NCBI GenBank assembly: GCA_016801885.1
Contig: CM028900.1
Span: 7,905,501 to 7,969,500, forward strand
DNA length: 64,000 nucleotides
Direction: 5' to 3'
From: Toxotes chatareus
Lineage: Eukaryota > Chordata > Actinopteri > Toxotidae
A model generated the notes under the pieces. It worked only from the letters and a program-made list of their open reading frames with translations, searched no databases and was not told where the DNA came from. Below are positions 40,101 through 55,060 of the stretch, piece by piece (position 1 is the stretch's first letter; each line of letters opens with the position of its first letter). The position numbers were made by a program, and so were the translations under genes.

Positions 40101-41880
40101 AATGACATGCATGAACAGCAAAGCGAGTAGGGAAAAAGATGGCTTTGCCATTCACTTTGAAGCTTGCTCTACTTCTGTCTGTCTTACGTAACAGAAAAAT
40201 GAAGAAAAACAAGTGGTAAAAAAAAAACTAGGCAGGGTGGAGAAAGGAAAAAAGGAGGCAAAACAGAACTTCCAAACTTCATGGCTCTGATGTTTCCAGC
40301 AAGCGAGTGGCTGTATCTGGACTCTGGTGTTAGACACCATGCTGCAATGGGCTTCGGTGCTGAGTGAAGGGTAAAAGAGCAAGCAGAAAGAGGGGGAGAT
40401 CAGTGAGTGGTGTGAAGAGAGAAAAGATAAGGAGACAGAGGAGCCAAACAGATGAGGGGGGGATAAACAGAAAGGAGAGGAAAGGGACCACACTGAGCAT
40501 TTGAACCCCAGAGAGCTATCTACAGTAGTTCTCTATCTTACTCCTTCTCTTTCTCTCTGTTACATAAGCCAGTCTCTCCATCCTCACTGCTGACAAGTAT
40601 TTGGGGACCAGCTGAGGCCCTTCACATATGTCTGTTCATCATTAACCAAAGAAGACCTCCTGCTGGGGGCCATGACTTCATCCAGCAGTGAGGAGCACTG
40701 TTGCACTTTAGCTAAGACCTATATTACTGTTGCCCTCTTTCTGCTGTAGTGTTGATTCTTTATGACAATCATTCTTCATGATGTCACTATCGCCCACGGC
40801 AGTGAATGTTGCTATGGAGATCAGTAGATCTGCACCGAACTGCTGCCTTAGGGGGAGTGTAAGCAAGCTAACATTAGTGCATGTGTTTGTGTGTGTGCAT
40901 CTTTCTAGTGTGTGCCTGTGCACACTGTTCATCTTTAATTGCCATCTGCAATCTGCATCCTGAACACAGTCAGTAATTCGAGAGGCCCAGCGTGGGGTAA
41001 ATAGCTGAGACTCATTTACAAGTGTGTTAATGGACTTTCTCTATCTTTGTCTCTCTTGTTTCTCTTTCTCTCCACCACTGCATTTTTCTGTCAGCCTTAC
41101 ACTATCCCTCTCTCTCTGTCTGCCTTCGCATAGGAGTCACACATTGCACAGTTCATGAAAACATAGACTGCAGAGCGGAGTAACAGCAGAATCAGTATAT
41201 AGGTGGTTTGTACACAATTTGCATAATTTCATGAATAAACACACTGTTTTAGGCGGATAATTATCTTCAATTTTGTCATTACCATAAACATTGTTGAATT
41301 GACTATGAATGGCTGCTGCTGAATCTGTTCTAACAGTTAACAGGACTGGTGCAGCCCTGGGGAATGCTTAAGGGAGAGTGTAGCCAGCTCAAATAAGCTG
41401 GGTTTTGTTGTTTTTTCGTTTGACATTGGTTGTTATTCACAATAATGTTCAGGAAACTGCTTAGGATGAAAAAGAAATTGTGGTAAATTTGAAATAAAAA
41501 AAACCCAACAGATAAACCTTTTTTTTAACTGTAATTTACCCAATGGAAGGATGTGAAAAACCCTCATTTCCTTTAGCTATTTTAGCCTCTCCTTGCAATT
41601 TCTTCCTGCTTTTCTGCTCTTTTCTCCTCCCTGCTTCTTTCCTTCCTCCCCTAACCACTCTCTTCAACCCCTGAAATGTATTATTAGTATTAAACAATGG
41701 AAGAACAGGCATTTTAAGTACCAGCTTTACTTTTCTTAATAACTACCCTCAATGGTAATAATTGCTCCCTTTGAAACAAAAGGAAAAATCCTTCTTGGGT
41801 TACTAGGTAATAAGCGTGCAGCTGGGATTGTGTGTTTTATGTGTTTGTGCGTGGGTGCACACTCTCTGTTGCATAAAAAA

Positions 41881-41881
41881 A

Positions 41882-41934
<53 letters not shown>
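41881..41934. repeat. compound (TA)n(GA)n microsatellite
   Basis: A short A-run passes into about 18 bp of TA repeat, then about 34 bp of AG repeat. Confidence 0.96.
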
Positions 41935-41936
<2 letters not shown>

Positions 41937-42379
41937 TCACTTTCATAGTGAGACTACAATGAACAAGATGGGGTACAAAATCCACAATTCTAAAAACGCA
42001 TCCTAAATCAAGCCAAATTCCAAATCAAGTAGGTATTTTCATTTTGACAGTTGTGTGTGGGTTTATTGGTGGTGGTGTGTGTAGAACAACAAACCTACAT
42101 GTGATTGCTGGGATCTTTCCAAACGTGCAGTAGCATTAGGAACATTTCGCTTCATGGCCAGTATGGAGAGGAGGAAGAGAAGAGTTACAGCAACATAACA
42201 AGCTTTTTCTCTCCCTATTCTGACTCTGATACCTCAACTCAGAATATCTGCCAGTAGCGAGAGCTAAACCAACTGCTTTCTTTTTGGCCATTTTTCTCTG
42301 TGTTTGATAGCTGACCGTGTAGAGATAGACAGGAAACAAGGGGGAGAAAGGGGGGGTTCAACATATGACAAAGGTCTAA

Positions 42380-42415
42380 AGTTATGTTATATGTCTGCAG
42401 TTATGTTATATGTCT
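42380..42415. repeat. 17-bp tandem direct repeat
   Basis: agttatgttatatgtct occurs exactly twice, at 42380-42396 and 42399-42415, separated by gc. Confidence 0.9.
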
Positions 42416-43165
42416 TAAGCCTAAGGCCACAATGACACCCAAAAGGGACTGTCTTTTATGTGACCATCAAGCTCTGACCAACACACGATCCACTAGAAAA
42501 TGTCAATGTTGTTGCCAATACCAATCCTGCAGATTGAGTAATCCTGCAGTCAAAATATGGTATGTGGGTACTATATTAAAATCACAATCTATCCTTTAAC
42601 TTCTTCAGTCCCTGCCATTCCTATGGGCTAATACCACTGGCCACATGTCACAATAACACCCACTTGCTGTCATTAATAACCACTTAACTTGTTAACTGGC
42701 TCATGCTGAGCCAACATTGATCATGGTGACTCAATGTGTATGCGAGGTTAGAAGTATGGATTGGTTTTAATAAAAACCAGCTTTCCCACTGCCCTGGCTT
42801 CCTCCTTTATATGCTCTTATCCCAGTTTTATGTTTCAGGCTACAGACTGTGACAACTGGGGCAAGCTCCCTAACTGTCTCTGAATCAAGATCTCTTTTAT
42901 TTTTATTGCCACTTTCCAACTAAATGAGATACATCCACAAAATCTACCAAACCTTTCACATTTTAATAAGTTTTGGCTCTGCCAATAACACAGTCCTGTA
43001 CCATTAAATTTGTCATCTCTCTTTCATGTCTTCCTTCTCCCAGTTACATGAGATTTATATAGCAGTGCCAACTACCATCCACACATGCTTGTTTGGCCTG
43101 TTCACCATAGTGACATTATCAAGGACCAGCCCCTTTTCAGGATGACTTTTGCAAGTCGTTATCCA

Positions 43166-43195
43166 GTTGTTGTTGTTGTTGTTGTTGTTGTTGTT
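43166..43195. repeat. (GTT)10 microsatellite
   Basis: A perfect trinucleotide repeat of 30 bp. Confidence 0.96.
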
Positions 43196-46100
43196 AAGCT
43201 GAAATGAATCATTGTTACTCAGGGAAAAAGAATGAATTCCTTTTATGACATGGGGTATACTGTGGAGCAGAACCCGATCACTGTGCTTGGCAGCACTGAC
43301 TGCAGTGACACAATTAAATATGTCAAACCGTTTTAAAATATAAAATCTGACACAGTTTGGCACTCAGTCTTAATATTAGGCTAAACCTAATGAGTATTAC
43401 ATGTGCATCACTCATGCTAATAATGCAACCGGGGAACTGTTCTGTAACAGTTATGTCTGCAGTCTTATCTGTCTTGACAGTCGTGTGCTTTGTACACCCG
43501 GCATCCACCTTCTCAACCACCTTCTAGTGACTCAGCTGCCATTAAGAAATCTAGTGCTTCATTCATTCACAAAAGAAACGTTGCCTCTGAATCTAATCCA
43601 GCCGACGAATACGTTGCCACCACAATATAAGTGGGAGAGCAGTTTAGTTGGAAATGAAGAACATTTCTGGGTGAAAGGGTGGGGAAAAAAATACCACCTT
43701 TGCTTGTTTATTCACAGTTAAAATATCATAAAAACCTGCTCAAAAAGTCAGTCCTGTTCAGAACAAGTACAGAATGATTTCTTTTTAAACAGTGTATGTT
43801 TATGTTTGAACCTGCAGACTCATATCCTATCGAAAGTCAGCTTCTGACCATGAATGAATATGTCCAGGATTTTAGCTAAGTAGTTTTAGTTGCCTAAATG
43901 TAACCAGATTTTAACCATGGCAGATCAGAAAGCCCTCGTGAGAAACATTTTTGGAACAGCTACAAGGATCAGTTTGGAAAGCAGTAATAAATAAACTTTT
44001 AATTAAACTTGCTGTTTAATTATTAGGACTTGTTGCCAGTTATGTTATGTTATTCCCGTAATTTTAAAGCATTTCCCCCGGTCTAATGGTGACCGTGAGA
44101 CGTTGTCACATACTTGAACCTACCTTGCCTGTCATCTCTCCTCTCTTACTCTCACCTCAGGTTGCTGTCACTGTCTATCTCAAGACTCAGAGGAGGTGTT
44201 TTTTAAATTCCTGTAGAGCTCTCACCATCTGTCCAGTACTGCCTGCTGGCACCAGGACCTGCCTGTTGTGTGGACTCGCTAGTCTGTGCGCGTCCAACAG
44301 TGTTGTTTGAATTTGACTCTTCACTTTAATCCTCCACATCTTTGTTTGTCTGTTCACAATGTATGGCTTTATAGATAGAGCTCATCATTTTCAGTTTTGG
44401 TTTCAAAAAAAAGAAAAAAAATCAGGAAAAACATTAAATTTAAAAACACTGTTTTGCAATGCTGGAGCTCAGTAGTTATTTCTTTTTATTTAATTATCTT
44501 TTTGTTTACTTAAAGACGAGTAGTTTGCAACTCATTTTCTTTCCATTGTTCCTTTTTCTTTCCTTTTTTTTTTTTTTTTAGTAAATCAGTAAAACCAAAA
44601 GTTATGACCCTTGTATCTAGAGAAGATCAGTATCATTTGAGTATTTCTGCTTTTTTTCATTCTGCCTCAAAGCTTTATTCGTACTCTCCATATGAGGTTT
44701 GGCTTGACAGACAATACCTGGCAAGCACACAGTTTTACTCTAATGCCTTGCTCCTGTATTAATCTACTTCTTTCTTCTTCTCACTGAATTTTTCTCCTGC
44801 TCAGTGGCTTTTCTAACCACGTGTTCCCCTATTAGAGATAACATGACCTTTTGTGAGTTGGCAGTTGAGTGAGGCAAACTGAGAACAGCTGTGGATCAAG
44901 TGGAGCCTGATGTGGGCCTAAAGTGGACTCCATCATGGAGTTCAACCGAAGAGAGCCGTTACAACTCTTTGTCCTCAACTGGAAAATGAGAAAATGAGTC
45001 ACCTTTACGTATGTGCAAGTGTAGCCAAGCTTACAAGGACTCCTCCGACCTTATCTCTTGTTCTCTTCGGTGGAAAAGACCCTCCAGATCATACCGTGTT
45101 TCACAAGTCATCTGTGGTTTTCACTCTTTCATGGTGTTCTTCCTCATCACATTCTTTGCTGCTCATTGGTTTTGAACTCCTGCCTCTATTTTCTCCCTCC
45201 AGCTCTATCACCCTTTCAATTTATCACTCTCTCTCTGTCTTGTGAATGCCATTCCCAGAGTAAAGATGTAAAATCAAATTTTCACTGGAACAAAAGTGCC
45301 AAATAAGTAGTCGTCATTTATATACTTTTATTTACAACCCTCATCTGAGGCAAATGTATCGACAGTGATATTCACCGTGTTGCTGCTGCAAAGTTCAGCA
45401 GTGAAATTAACTAAGACTTATTTACCTCCATGATTTCTTTCGTTACTTTTCCTTTGAGTATTGAAAATAAATTGTGTTTCATTCCCTCCATACACCTTAC
45501 TTGCTGGTGAATGATATTTATATTGAAAGTAATTTGAGAGTAAGCATATTTTTAAAACGCTAGGCCTAGCTTTATGGCTATAGTTAATGTTCAGTGGTTG
45601 GTTAGTGAAAGTACATATGGGTACTGCATCAGAGCAGTGCAGAGTAATGCTGTATCTCCCTGTCGCTCCCTCCCCCTTCATGTGTGTGGCTGTATAAGCA
45701 TTTACTCATTTTATTTCTGGCAGAAAAAACTCTATTTAACTTTGAGACAAATAACTTTTCCATTACCCAGATTCCCCATGCTCTGCAGGTAGCTTGTCTT
45801 TTCACCTATGTGAAGTAAAAGCAAAAACACACACACAGACAGGCACACAATGCCATGCCTAATTTGAGAATCGTTGTTAATGTTTGATGGATTGTCTGTC
45901 TGTTCATTTTCCCCACGCATCCTTCTCCACAGGATCCTAATGCATTTCCATACCACATAACATTTTTACAGTATTTACTCCAGTGTATTCTAGGACTGGC
46001 CCTGGACCCTACTGTGTGTTGATGTGTGTGTAACATCTCAAGCATGACAATGAGACTAGGCAAAACAAGGGGCAGCTACACAAACAGACTTATATTACTC

Positions 46101-49100
46101 TACTTAACATTACCTGGCAAATTAAGGTTATGGTGCATATGTCATGTCATGCATGTTTTCATTAAATTGATCACTCAGCTTGCACTCGCTGCAGAAGAGG
46201 ATCCATCTGGATGTCCTGCCATGGCCAAACCTACCACCTTACTGTAGCTGACTTTCTGTGATATTCTTGTAAAAAAAAACAGTCTTGTGTTGTAGTAATT
46301 AGCCACAGCATAATGTTAAAAGACAATTTAAATCGATGAGACAGTTGATAAGCATGTTTATAGGGAAAGAAAAGAGATACAGCCTCTACATGCTTGATGT
46401 GACAAAAATAGCACAATCAGTGAATTTGAAGTTGCCAGAATTAAAGCACATTCCACATGACACTGGAGTATTCTATGTGTGCACTGAAAAGCGAGATGTC
46501 TGAGCAAATGTTTTAGATATTTATATGGACAGGAAGCTTTTTAAAAGCAATTTTACATAAAATTTTGATTTCTCAATATAGAATGCAAATTGCTCTAATA
46601 CTGATTTCTTTCCATATACTTTCACCTTGATCATACTTACTCAACAGTCTCACCTTCAAAGTTTCACACAGCTCCATCCTTCCTCATCCCTATTCAGTAA
46701 TTTAGTATCATCATCACAATTTTTAATCAATGGACTCAATCAAGTACATTTTTCCTGATTTTCGTTTTCAAAAATAACACACACACACGTACATATATAT
46801 TTTCTTCATACTATACATGAATACACATAATCACATATTGACATACACACACAATGTGCCAATGTATGCACCAAGGGAAAAAATATTTCCCAGTTGGGTG
46901 CAACAACCTATAAATTTCATTTTGATTGTTCCAGTTTCTCTGGAATGATGTGGTTGTCTTGGTAGGAATGACAGTGCAGTGCAGTGGAAAAGTACAGAAT
47001 GCTAATGATATCCTACAGGAGAAGTTCCAGTCGTGCAGTGATAATCATTTCTACAGGATTAAGTCCTGACCCACATCAGCCCAGCATATTAGCATTCTGT
47101 GAGAGTACTGCAGCAAGATTCCATACAGACTAAATGCCTGCAGTTTGATAGGATGGGGAAGAGGAAGGGAAATAAGAGTGGGAGACAGAGTGAGTGATAG
47201 AAGCAAAAAAAGATTGAATAATATGGGAAAGAAAGTCAGCTCTCACCACGTGTCAGGACTTGTGTGTTTGTTGTATGTGTGTTTTCTGGCATGCTTTTTA
47301 AGATGAGCCCTTCTGCCAGCCTGTGTTCGGAGCTGAACACTATAGATTCATTTGCATCTTAACTCCCGCATTGAATGAGAGAGCTGTTGCACCGCAATAA
47401 CATTGGATGGCTGATATGGAACTTCAGAGGAACTTTATTTAAATTTTCATTGATTTATTATTTTACTTTTGTATTGGCATTAGCATGTAAATGCAGATGA
47501 CCTTGCCACAAGTTTGAGGACCAAAGAGGTTTTTTTTTTTTTAGCCAGAGCGAGATCAATCACAGAATCACAAAATACAGACAAACAACCAGAGTTTTTA
47601 TGCTCTCTACACTGCACACCAGGAGAGCCAGCTATTTCTGTTTTCAATTAAAGACCACCCTTTGATATAATTCCAGGTTTCTAACACTGGAGCACCTCCA
47701 GTTGTCGTGTGTGATAGAAGATTTGATAGCAACAACAATGTAGTAATCACAAAGTTTAGCAAACAGCTTTTTAGTGGGCCTCTGTCTTTGAATCTTTCAC
47801 TCAGATTAACATTTGTGGTGGGTGTGAGCTAGCAGCAGATGGTTTGTTGGAAATAATGGAAACGCTGAACCACTGGCCCACTCAAAGCTATTAAGGGAAA
47901 ATTCTTTTTTTGGCCATTGTTCCTGTTGGTTGTGAAATCACGTAACTATCTAACTGCTTTGATAAAGTTTCATAAATGCGTCTTAACTCCAACTAGCCTT
48001 ACATCTGAAATTTGACAGCGGTAGAGCCTGTCTTTCTCCTCTCGAGCCACTCAGGTCATTGTCATTGCTATCATTACATTGTAGCCTGGGCAATTAGCAA
48101 CTTTAATTATGTGTTGTTCGCTATTTCTTCTGTTCAACATGCTTTCAGTGAGGTTTGGTAGTGATTTTTAAAACAAGCAACCATGAAGGCATGGACCAGC
48201 TGTACATTGATGGAGATCTTTACTACACTATACATTCGGCACATGATTAAATTTAACATTTAATAGTCTTGATATTATTATATTCGTGTCTAAAGTCTTC
48301 CAAAGACCGGCTGTATGGAGAAAGGACTTCACTAGGGCTTACCTGTGCAAGGCCTCAATTATTATGAGAAAGTGCTAATAGAATGTGTTTACCTTGGATG
48401 AACAGAGATAGGTAAAAGCAGAACAAAGCTTTATGGGGACTTTAACAGGCAGTTAAGATTTTCTGCTTGAAGGTCATTGTTGTCAAATCTGCGACTCTTT
48501 AAAATCCCAACCCACTTATGCACATGCACGTGCCACACATATGAAAGCACACACTTGAACCCACACATTTAAATAGCTTTTTTTTTTTTAGGAATCCAAA
48601 GATATAATGAGTCAAGTTTGCAGCAACACCATCTTTTCTCTTTTTTGTTTGTATAGGATTTCCCAAATGAACCTGCCTCACTGGAGGAGAAATGTTTTAA
48701 GGAAATAATTCTTCAGATATGATCTGAGCATGTAATGTATATGCATGCACAGTTTCAGATGCACACACATAAGCAAATGCACATACCCTTGATTGCTGGC
48801 TGTGTATATTTCTGAGTGTATCTCAGGGCCACTTGTCTCTAAAATGAATTACCACGCTGCCTCACTGGTAATACCTGTCTCTTTATGGAATCAATTAGAG
48901 TCCAAGTCACAGCTTCTGTTGTATCACAGAGAATATTCACTCATTCTTTCTCTGAGCCCAGTGGACCGTGGATAAATCTGGGCTATTGTATAGTTTAGTG
49001 ATGGAATGGTCCTTATTTATCATTTAAAGACTGCTTACTGTGATAAATGAGTGTCGGAGTATATGTGTTCAGCACTGTGTTTCTATGCTCTTTGAAGATG

Positions 49101-52100
49101 GAACACAGATTTTGCATTTGCAGGATTTTAAAATTAAAATAGAACAGAATAGTTGGTTGCTGTAATGGCACATTTATATGATCCTTTGAATTCGATTGAC
49201 ATAATTTAGTCCTTTCTTCTTAGAGTCATAACTGTGAAATTGGAGCGCACATACATCATACACATACCGCTGGAATTTGTTAAACTTGCTCTTTTCTCCC
49301 GTGTCCAATGAGGGTAAAACTTTATTTATAACTTGATTTTTTTTTTTTTTGTGGCAAAATCAGGGAAATCTGTACATCCATGATTACAGAGCACACTGAA
49401 ACAGATTGTAGCTATTGCAGCATTACTTTCCAATGTGCTAATTATCTGACTCCATGGTGCCACTGTACTTCCTGTTTACATAATCAAGTTGTACGATAGG
49501 AAAAAAAAGCTAAATATATTCATCTCAAATGGAAATAAGACAGAGAATATGATAAAAGTGACATACATGAAAATTTTATATTTTTTGAATAAGTCAAAGA
49601 ATGTCCCATCAACATGGTTCATTTATCCCTGCAACAATGCTCCTCACCTCTGTTAATTCATGCTGATATTTGTGGTGTGGTCATACAGGCAAAACATCCA
49701 AACTATTCCATATTTTGTCAAACTTTTATTTTATTAAAAATGTCCACAAATATATGCCACTGGCATGCCAAATGATAGTATTTCTGAGTAGTCCAGCATA
49801 GTTTCATTTCATGCATGACAGTTAAAGCTAATGGAAAAGCTTTTTAAATGCTTTTTAAACAAAGACCTTGTAGAAGATGTGAAGGGTGGCTGGTGTGGTG
49901 TGGTGAAATGTAATGTGTAGTGTCAATATATTTGCACTTTGCGAAACTATACACGACTGGTCTTGAATCTTTAATGAAAAGGTGTCTCTGAACCACTGAT
50001 GAAGGTTGGGGATACAGGACATGACATCAAGCTGCCTTGCACAAAAGTAAATCTTTGTGTATTTTCACACACCATGTATTTTACATAATGTAAAATTTAT
50101 GCAGTGTAAAATACACAATTGTTGTAAGCATGTGTGTAAACAGACACACAATAGAATTGGCTTAGCCAGCTGACTTAACTTCAAACGTGTTCTGTGTGAA
50201 TACGTGTATGAGCACATACATGCACACAGTCTTCATTTTCTGTTGATAATTAAAAGCCTTTTTCTCTCTGTTTGTGGATGAGCTGTGAAGGCAAAGTGAA
50301 CTTTTCTGTTACTATAGTAACCAGATCCCGATTGCATTCTTTTAAAGTAATGATCCTCAGGGACTAAAAGGCGAAAAGTGAAAATAGGATACGATGTGAT
50401 GTGTTTTGATGTCTTCAGAATAGGGTCTTGGCATGGTTTGGATCATCAAGAGGATGCTCCCTTAGAAATATGCCAGTGATCATGTGATATTATTGCAATA
50501 AGAGGGCAGTGAGGTTATGGTCAAAGTGGCAGAAACAGAGGAATAATGAGAGGTGTGTTGTGCTTGTAAGGATTTGCTCAGCACAGCTTATTTGACCTCT
50601 TTTGGCTCCCTCTGGCATGATGTAGCATATATATTCTGTAGTTAGATACACACATACACACATGCAAATACACACACAAATCAAACACTGCCTGCTTCTC
50701 ACAGGAAATCATTGCCATAATTAACATAATCCTGGCATGCTCCCTTGTTGCCACTGATTGGCTGAAAGTCGTCCTAAGACGCAGCTCTGCTCAGCTCCCA
50801 CAGGTATTTTGCCAGAGTGAAATTATCCCAGCGCTTGTCAAGTACCAGGGGACATCATCAGCCTGTGTTAGTGTGTAAACATTCCTGTTTTCCCCTGGTG
50901 CCCCTGTCCCAATGTCTCCAGCCCACTTGGCACAAGTCATTTGTCAGCCTTGATTTAGATTTATCAACACATGGGCCTCCTGCGGCTGAAGCTCAATCTG
51001 CACTCCCACTCAAAAGCCCTGAATTTACCGGACATGCTCTTGGTGGATTTGGAATTGGGGTTTATGTGAAAATTGGGTAAGGAGGCAATGAGAAGGTGAT
51101 GTGATGGAGGGGGAACAAGAATCAGAAATTGAAACCGGGGAGAGGTATAGATGAAAAGGAGGGAGAGCAAAAGAGAGAGAAGTGTGAGAGAAAAAGAAAA
51201 AGGGGGAGGCATGTGTCTGTCTGTAGCTGAAGTAGTGTGTTGAGATTTCAGGGTCTGGTTACAAAACCAGAGGGTGAGAGTGAGGACACAGAGGAAAGTG
51301 GTAGAGGTGCGATAAGAGGCTGAGGTGTGGGAGGTGAAGATGGGTGGGCAACCCTTTGTGTTACAGAAAGGAGAAGGGCTGAGTGAGGTGGGGAGGGGGG
51401 TCACTGTGTGGAGAACAGAAAAAGAAGGCAAGTAAAGGAGAAAAAATAGGACAAGGAGGGGGTTTGAGTGATGTTCAGAAGATAAGCCAAACCTTTGGTT
51501 GGAGGAAAATAGCTATATGAACAGCCAGAAAAAAGGTTAGCTACAAAGTGGAGGGGCGATGTTTCTGGAGGATAAAGAAGAAATACATTCTCTCTCTTCA
51601 GGAAGTGAAGATATGTGATCTCCTGCATGGAGAAAGGAGATAAAAGAGGAAGAGTAAGTTAATTCCTTAGATCTCCTATTCTCAAGACAGGGTATGAGTG
51701 TAAGCCAGGGGTATGTATAAAGCTCTAGAGGCCATGAGAAAAAAAAAAAAATTGTGCATAAAATTATTACATTTAGGTGCAAAACTCGTCTTTTAAACTG
51801 CAAATTAGTTTGATGTATCTTGTTTTCTATCATGTCTTTAAATTAGCCATGAAAGTCTTTTAGTCCAACCAGTTCAAATGTACTATGTTCCTGTCTAAAT
51901 GTCTCTCTGTTATTATGGTTGGTGTGGTTACCTGTGTGCCATGAGAAACACAAACCTCAGCCATGACATGGTTAATAAGTGTGATTGTTAATCATTTCAA
52001 TCTTACAGTTATTAATTATGTATACTTTATTTAAACTATATTAACAAGAAGCACATGCTTTAATTAAAGGATCCACATTGACTGAATGCTCCCACTGCCA

Positions 52101-53282
52101 CCATAATCTTCCCTTGTTGCACTACTGAATTGATTTTACAATACCTCTTCTCATTTATTAATCACTAACTGGCTCAGGACAAAAATACATCTCTAATCCT
52201 CTGTTACAACATCATTTCTTCTGCCCTCGCCATGCATGTAGGTGCACAGCTATGCAATGAGCCAAACCGTAGAGGTTGAAGGCAGGAGCTGGCCTTTGAA
52301 GTTTTTACTGGAAGCAGCTGTGAAGTTTTGAAAACTGTGTAATAAATTCAGTGATAGGGGTTACAGGTCAGATAAAAACAAGTAAGTAAGACCGAAGAAA
52401 CAGTAAAGTCAGTTCATAGGGTAACAACACAGGTGGGTTCACAAAACTATGGTCCAAAAAAGAAGTTCACATAGGAAGTACAACACAGTCATTAATTCTA
52501 GTTAACATATACCTATAGTAAACTTTTTTTTTTTTCTTTTTTAAACAAATAGGGTCAAATTTATCAGCATGATTCAACTTGGAACTGAATCATTTCTTGG
52601 ATGGGCATGAAAATACTGATCACAGAAAAACAAATTTAATGTCTCAAACTGCAGGAACAACACTGGCAAACTAGCTTCAGTAAGTTAAAGTAGCTATAGA
52701 AAATAGGCTCAACAAGTATACTTTTGGAGAGCAGACGAAAAGATGTCTGTCTATATTTGTTTGGGCAGAGATCAGAAAAAATAGTGGACATGACAATGTC
52801 AGTTAATCTGCTGTAGGACTGTACCTTAGTGGTTGCTGCTAGCAACAGAATGCTCAGCTGCTGATGACAGAAATATGAACCCTGTGGACCTCGAAGTCAG
52901 TCCGCACTGGGCTGTTCATTGTTCCCAGAATTAAATCCAAAAATGGTGAAGCTTTTTTTTCTTTTAGATCTAAGCTAAAATGCACTTGTTTCTTATTGCT
53001 TTTACTGAAGACTTGGGTTCTCATATATTCTGTTATTTTGGCCTCAAAGTCTTACGTAAAGTGCCTCATGTTATTTATTTTTTTTATTGCTGTCCTTTGT
53101 GTTTGGATTCTATTTGCCCTTCCTGCCTCATTAACACCATAATAGTGCTTAAGAATAAGGGACCTGTCTTTCATTTTACCAGATTTTCCTTACAGTTTGG
53201 GCATTTATCCTGCATAATATCAGGAAAAAAGGAAATGTTGTTTATTTCCGCTACTGTTATGTGACTTATATTTCTTTATTTA

Positions 53283-53820
53283 ATTCTATATTTAAGCAGA
53301 AAGTCTTATTGAGATTCTTCAAGAGAGACATGCGTAAAAGAAAGACCATATACAAAACATACAGAGAATATTTACACACAGAAGTTACTACAGTTTTACA
53401 TTAAGAACAAAGTATAGTCTTCAAGTGAAATGAGAGATTTCACATCAAAGTTTGCTGCACCTTATTTCATTTGTGAGCAGCATAGTACCTGAAACCAGTT
53501 CTTCCAAGCACTGAACATGTTGTACAGCTAATTTCAAAATATCCTGTGACCTGAAAAGATAAGTACTGCATTTATGCAAGACCAGCGCTTTTCACAGAGA
53601 AGCAGTCAGAAAACCATTTAATGAACAGCTCGTCTGGTCCTAACAAGGATTTTTTTTTTTTTTTATTAAAATCTTACGATAAACCAAGTCAAATGCTTTA
53701 GATAGGTCCATGAAATATGCAGAACAGTGTTAATGATTGTCCTGGGTATTAACAATATCATTTGGTACACATAATGCAGCTGTTGTGCTCATGGCAACTA
53801 AATCCTGACTGTTGAAGCTG
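53283..53820 (-). mobile_element. decayed LINE, reverse-transcriptase fragment and 3' end
   Basis: Read on the minus strand, the order is QSGF (53800-53811), an STTAALCVPNDI stretch, FMDLSKAFDLV (53682-53714) and LLGPDELFIKWFSD (about 53600-53640). These match the N-terminal palm blocks of non-LTR reverse transcriptases: QSGFR..ST, F.DLSKAFD with the first catalytic Asp, and the later ..WF.sYL block. An in-frame stop and a frame change lie between QSGF and FMDL. The lower-coordinate end reads gtctctcttgaagaatctca, then ttaaatatagaattaaataa, a diverged form of a common fish LINE 3' tail. The YADD box is absent, so the copy has an internal deletion as well as a missing 5' end. Confidence 0.8.
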
Positions 53821-55033
53821 CAATATGTTTTTTCGTTTCTAGAACCTATTGCAGTTGAGAGTGTACAGGGAACTCAAGGGTTTTTGCTAAGCAGGACAAT
53901 TAGCAGTTGCAGTTGGATCATTGAGATAAACAGCTGGTGGCACTAATTTTCCAGTCAGGTGCTATTAAACCATTCCAGAAAAAGAGGGCCCAAAAGGATG
54001 ACGCCATTAAAAGAGTTCCAGTGAAACCTAAAAAAAAAGGTGAAAAACGATTTAGAAAATATGGTGGAAATATTTTTGCATGTTTCATGTATTAATTTGA
54101 GGAACACTGTAGTCTCCTTATCACTCCATACAGATCTGATCATTTTTGTCTGCAGCTATTTTTCATCTCTTTAGTGGAGGGGAACCAAAACATTCTTCAT
54201 TTATGTCATGATTTATTAACTAAGTGTGTATCCATTGCCCCTTATTGCATTTTACTTTTATTAAGTAAAATGATGCGTGTGTGAACAGGGTGTGATAAAG
54301 GCTACTGTGATACTTGGGTTAATAGTGGATGGTCTGGGTCTTGGTTAGTGAGCTCTGATTTTGATTGAGTTAGTCTGTGCTCAGTTGGTATTCTGGTCAG
54401 TGGGTCAGTGCCTGCAGCCACTCCTCTCTTGGGTCATCTGATAAAGTGATGTTCCTTGTCAAGTGTTCAAATCGCACCATTTAATTGCCCTCCGGCCTCC
54501 TGGACAGCAGCCAATCAGCTCCCTCCCTCTTATTCTCTTCATGTCTGCGTTTGTCTGAAGTTACACTATTCTTGCTATCCTGTTTTTTTCCTTCTCTTTC
54601 TTTTATCCTCCTTTACATTTTCACAACCACTTGTATCAGCATTAATTCTCATTTTCAAAAAACATTTTTTTGGTCAGTGACAAATCCTTTTGAGTTCCGG
54701 CTTTCTCAAGCCGCTTGGAAATCAGTTTTTAGAAGCATGACACCAATTGTCATTGAAGGAAAATTACATTCTCTTTGGTTTCATTTTGGCCATAAAAGGA
54801 GATTTCACATGAACCCACATCAGTGAAAAACAGTGGTCCCCAACCCAGCTGGTGTAGCAGTATAAAGGAATGGGAAGATGTTGAGCCTGCAGTTATAATA
54901 AGACATGAACGACAAAGACTCTTTGTAAGAAAACAAGCCACAGCAGTTTCTAAATGTCTGATTTACTGTACTTTAGAATACAGAAGGGTTAGAAAGGCAA
55001 GGTTTCACAATGTGGGTGAGTTGTGGTGTGTTA

Positions 55034-55060
55034 AGGAATTTTATTTCCATTCCCATGGTG
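55034..55060 (+). repeat. 27-bp exact inverted partner of 56438-56464
   Basis: The 27 bases are the exact reverse complement of 56438-56464 (core attttatttccattcccatg). Weaker similarity extends about 25 bp on each side, so this is probably a plus-strand fragment of the same retroelement family as 56240-56480. Confidence 0.75.

Noticed and set aside
50964..51431. 155-residue minus-strand open frame
   Set aside because: Ser/Pro/Leu-rich frame produced by the purine-rich tract on the plus strand; no domain.
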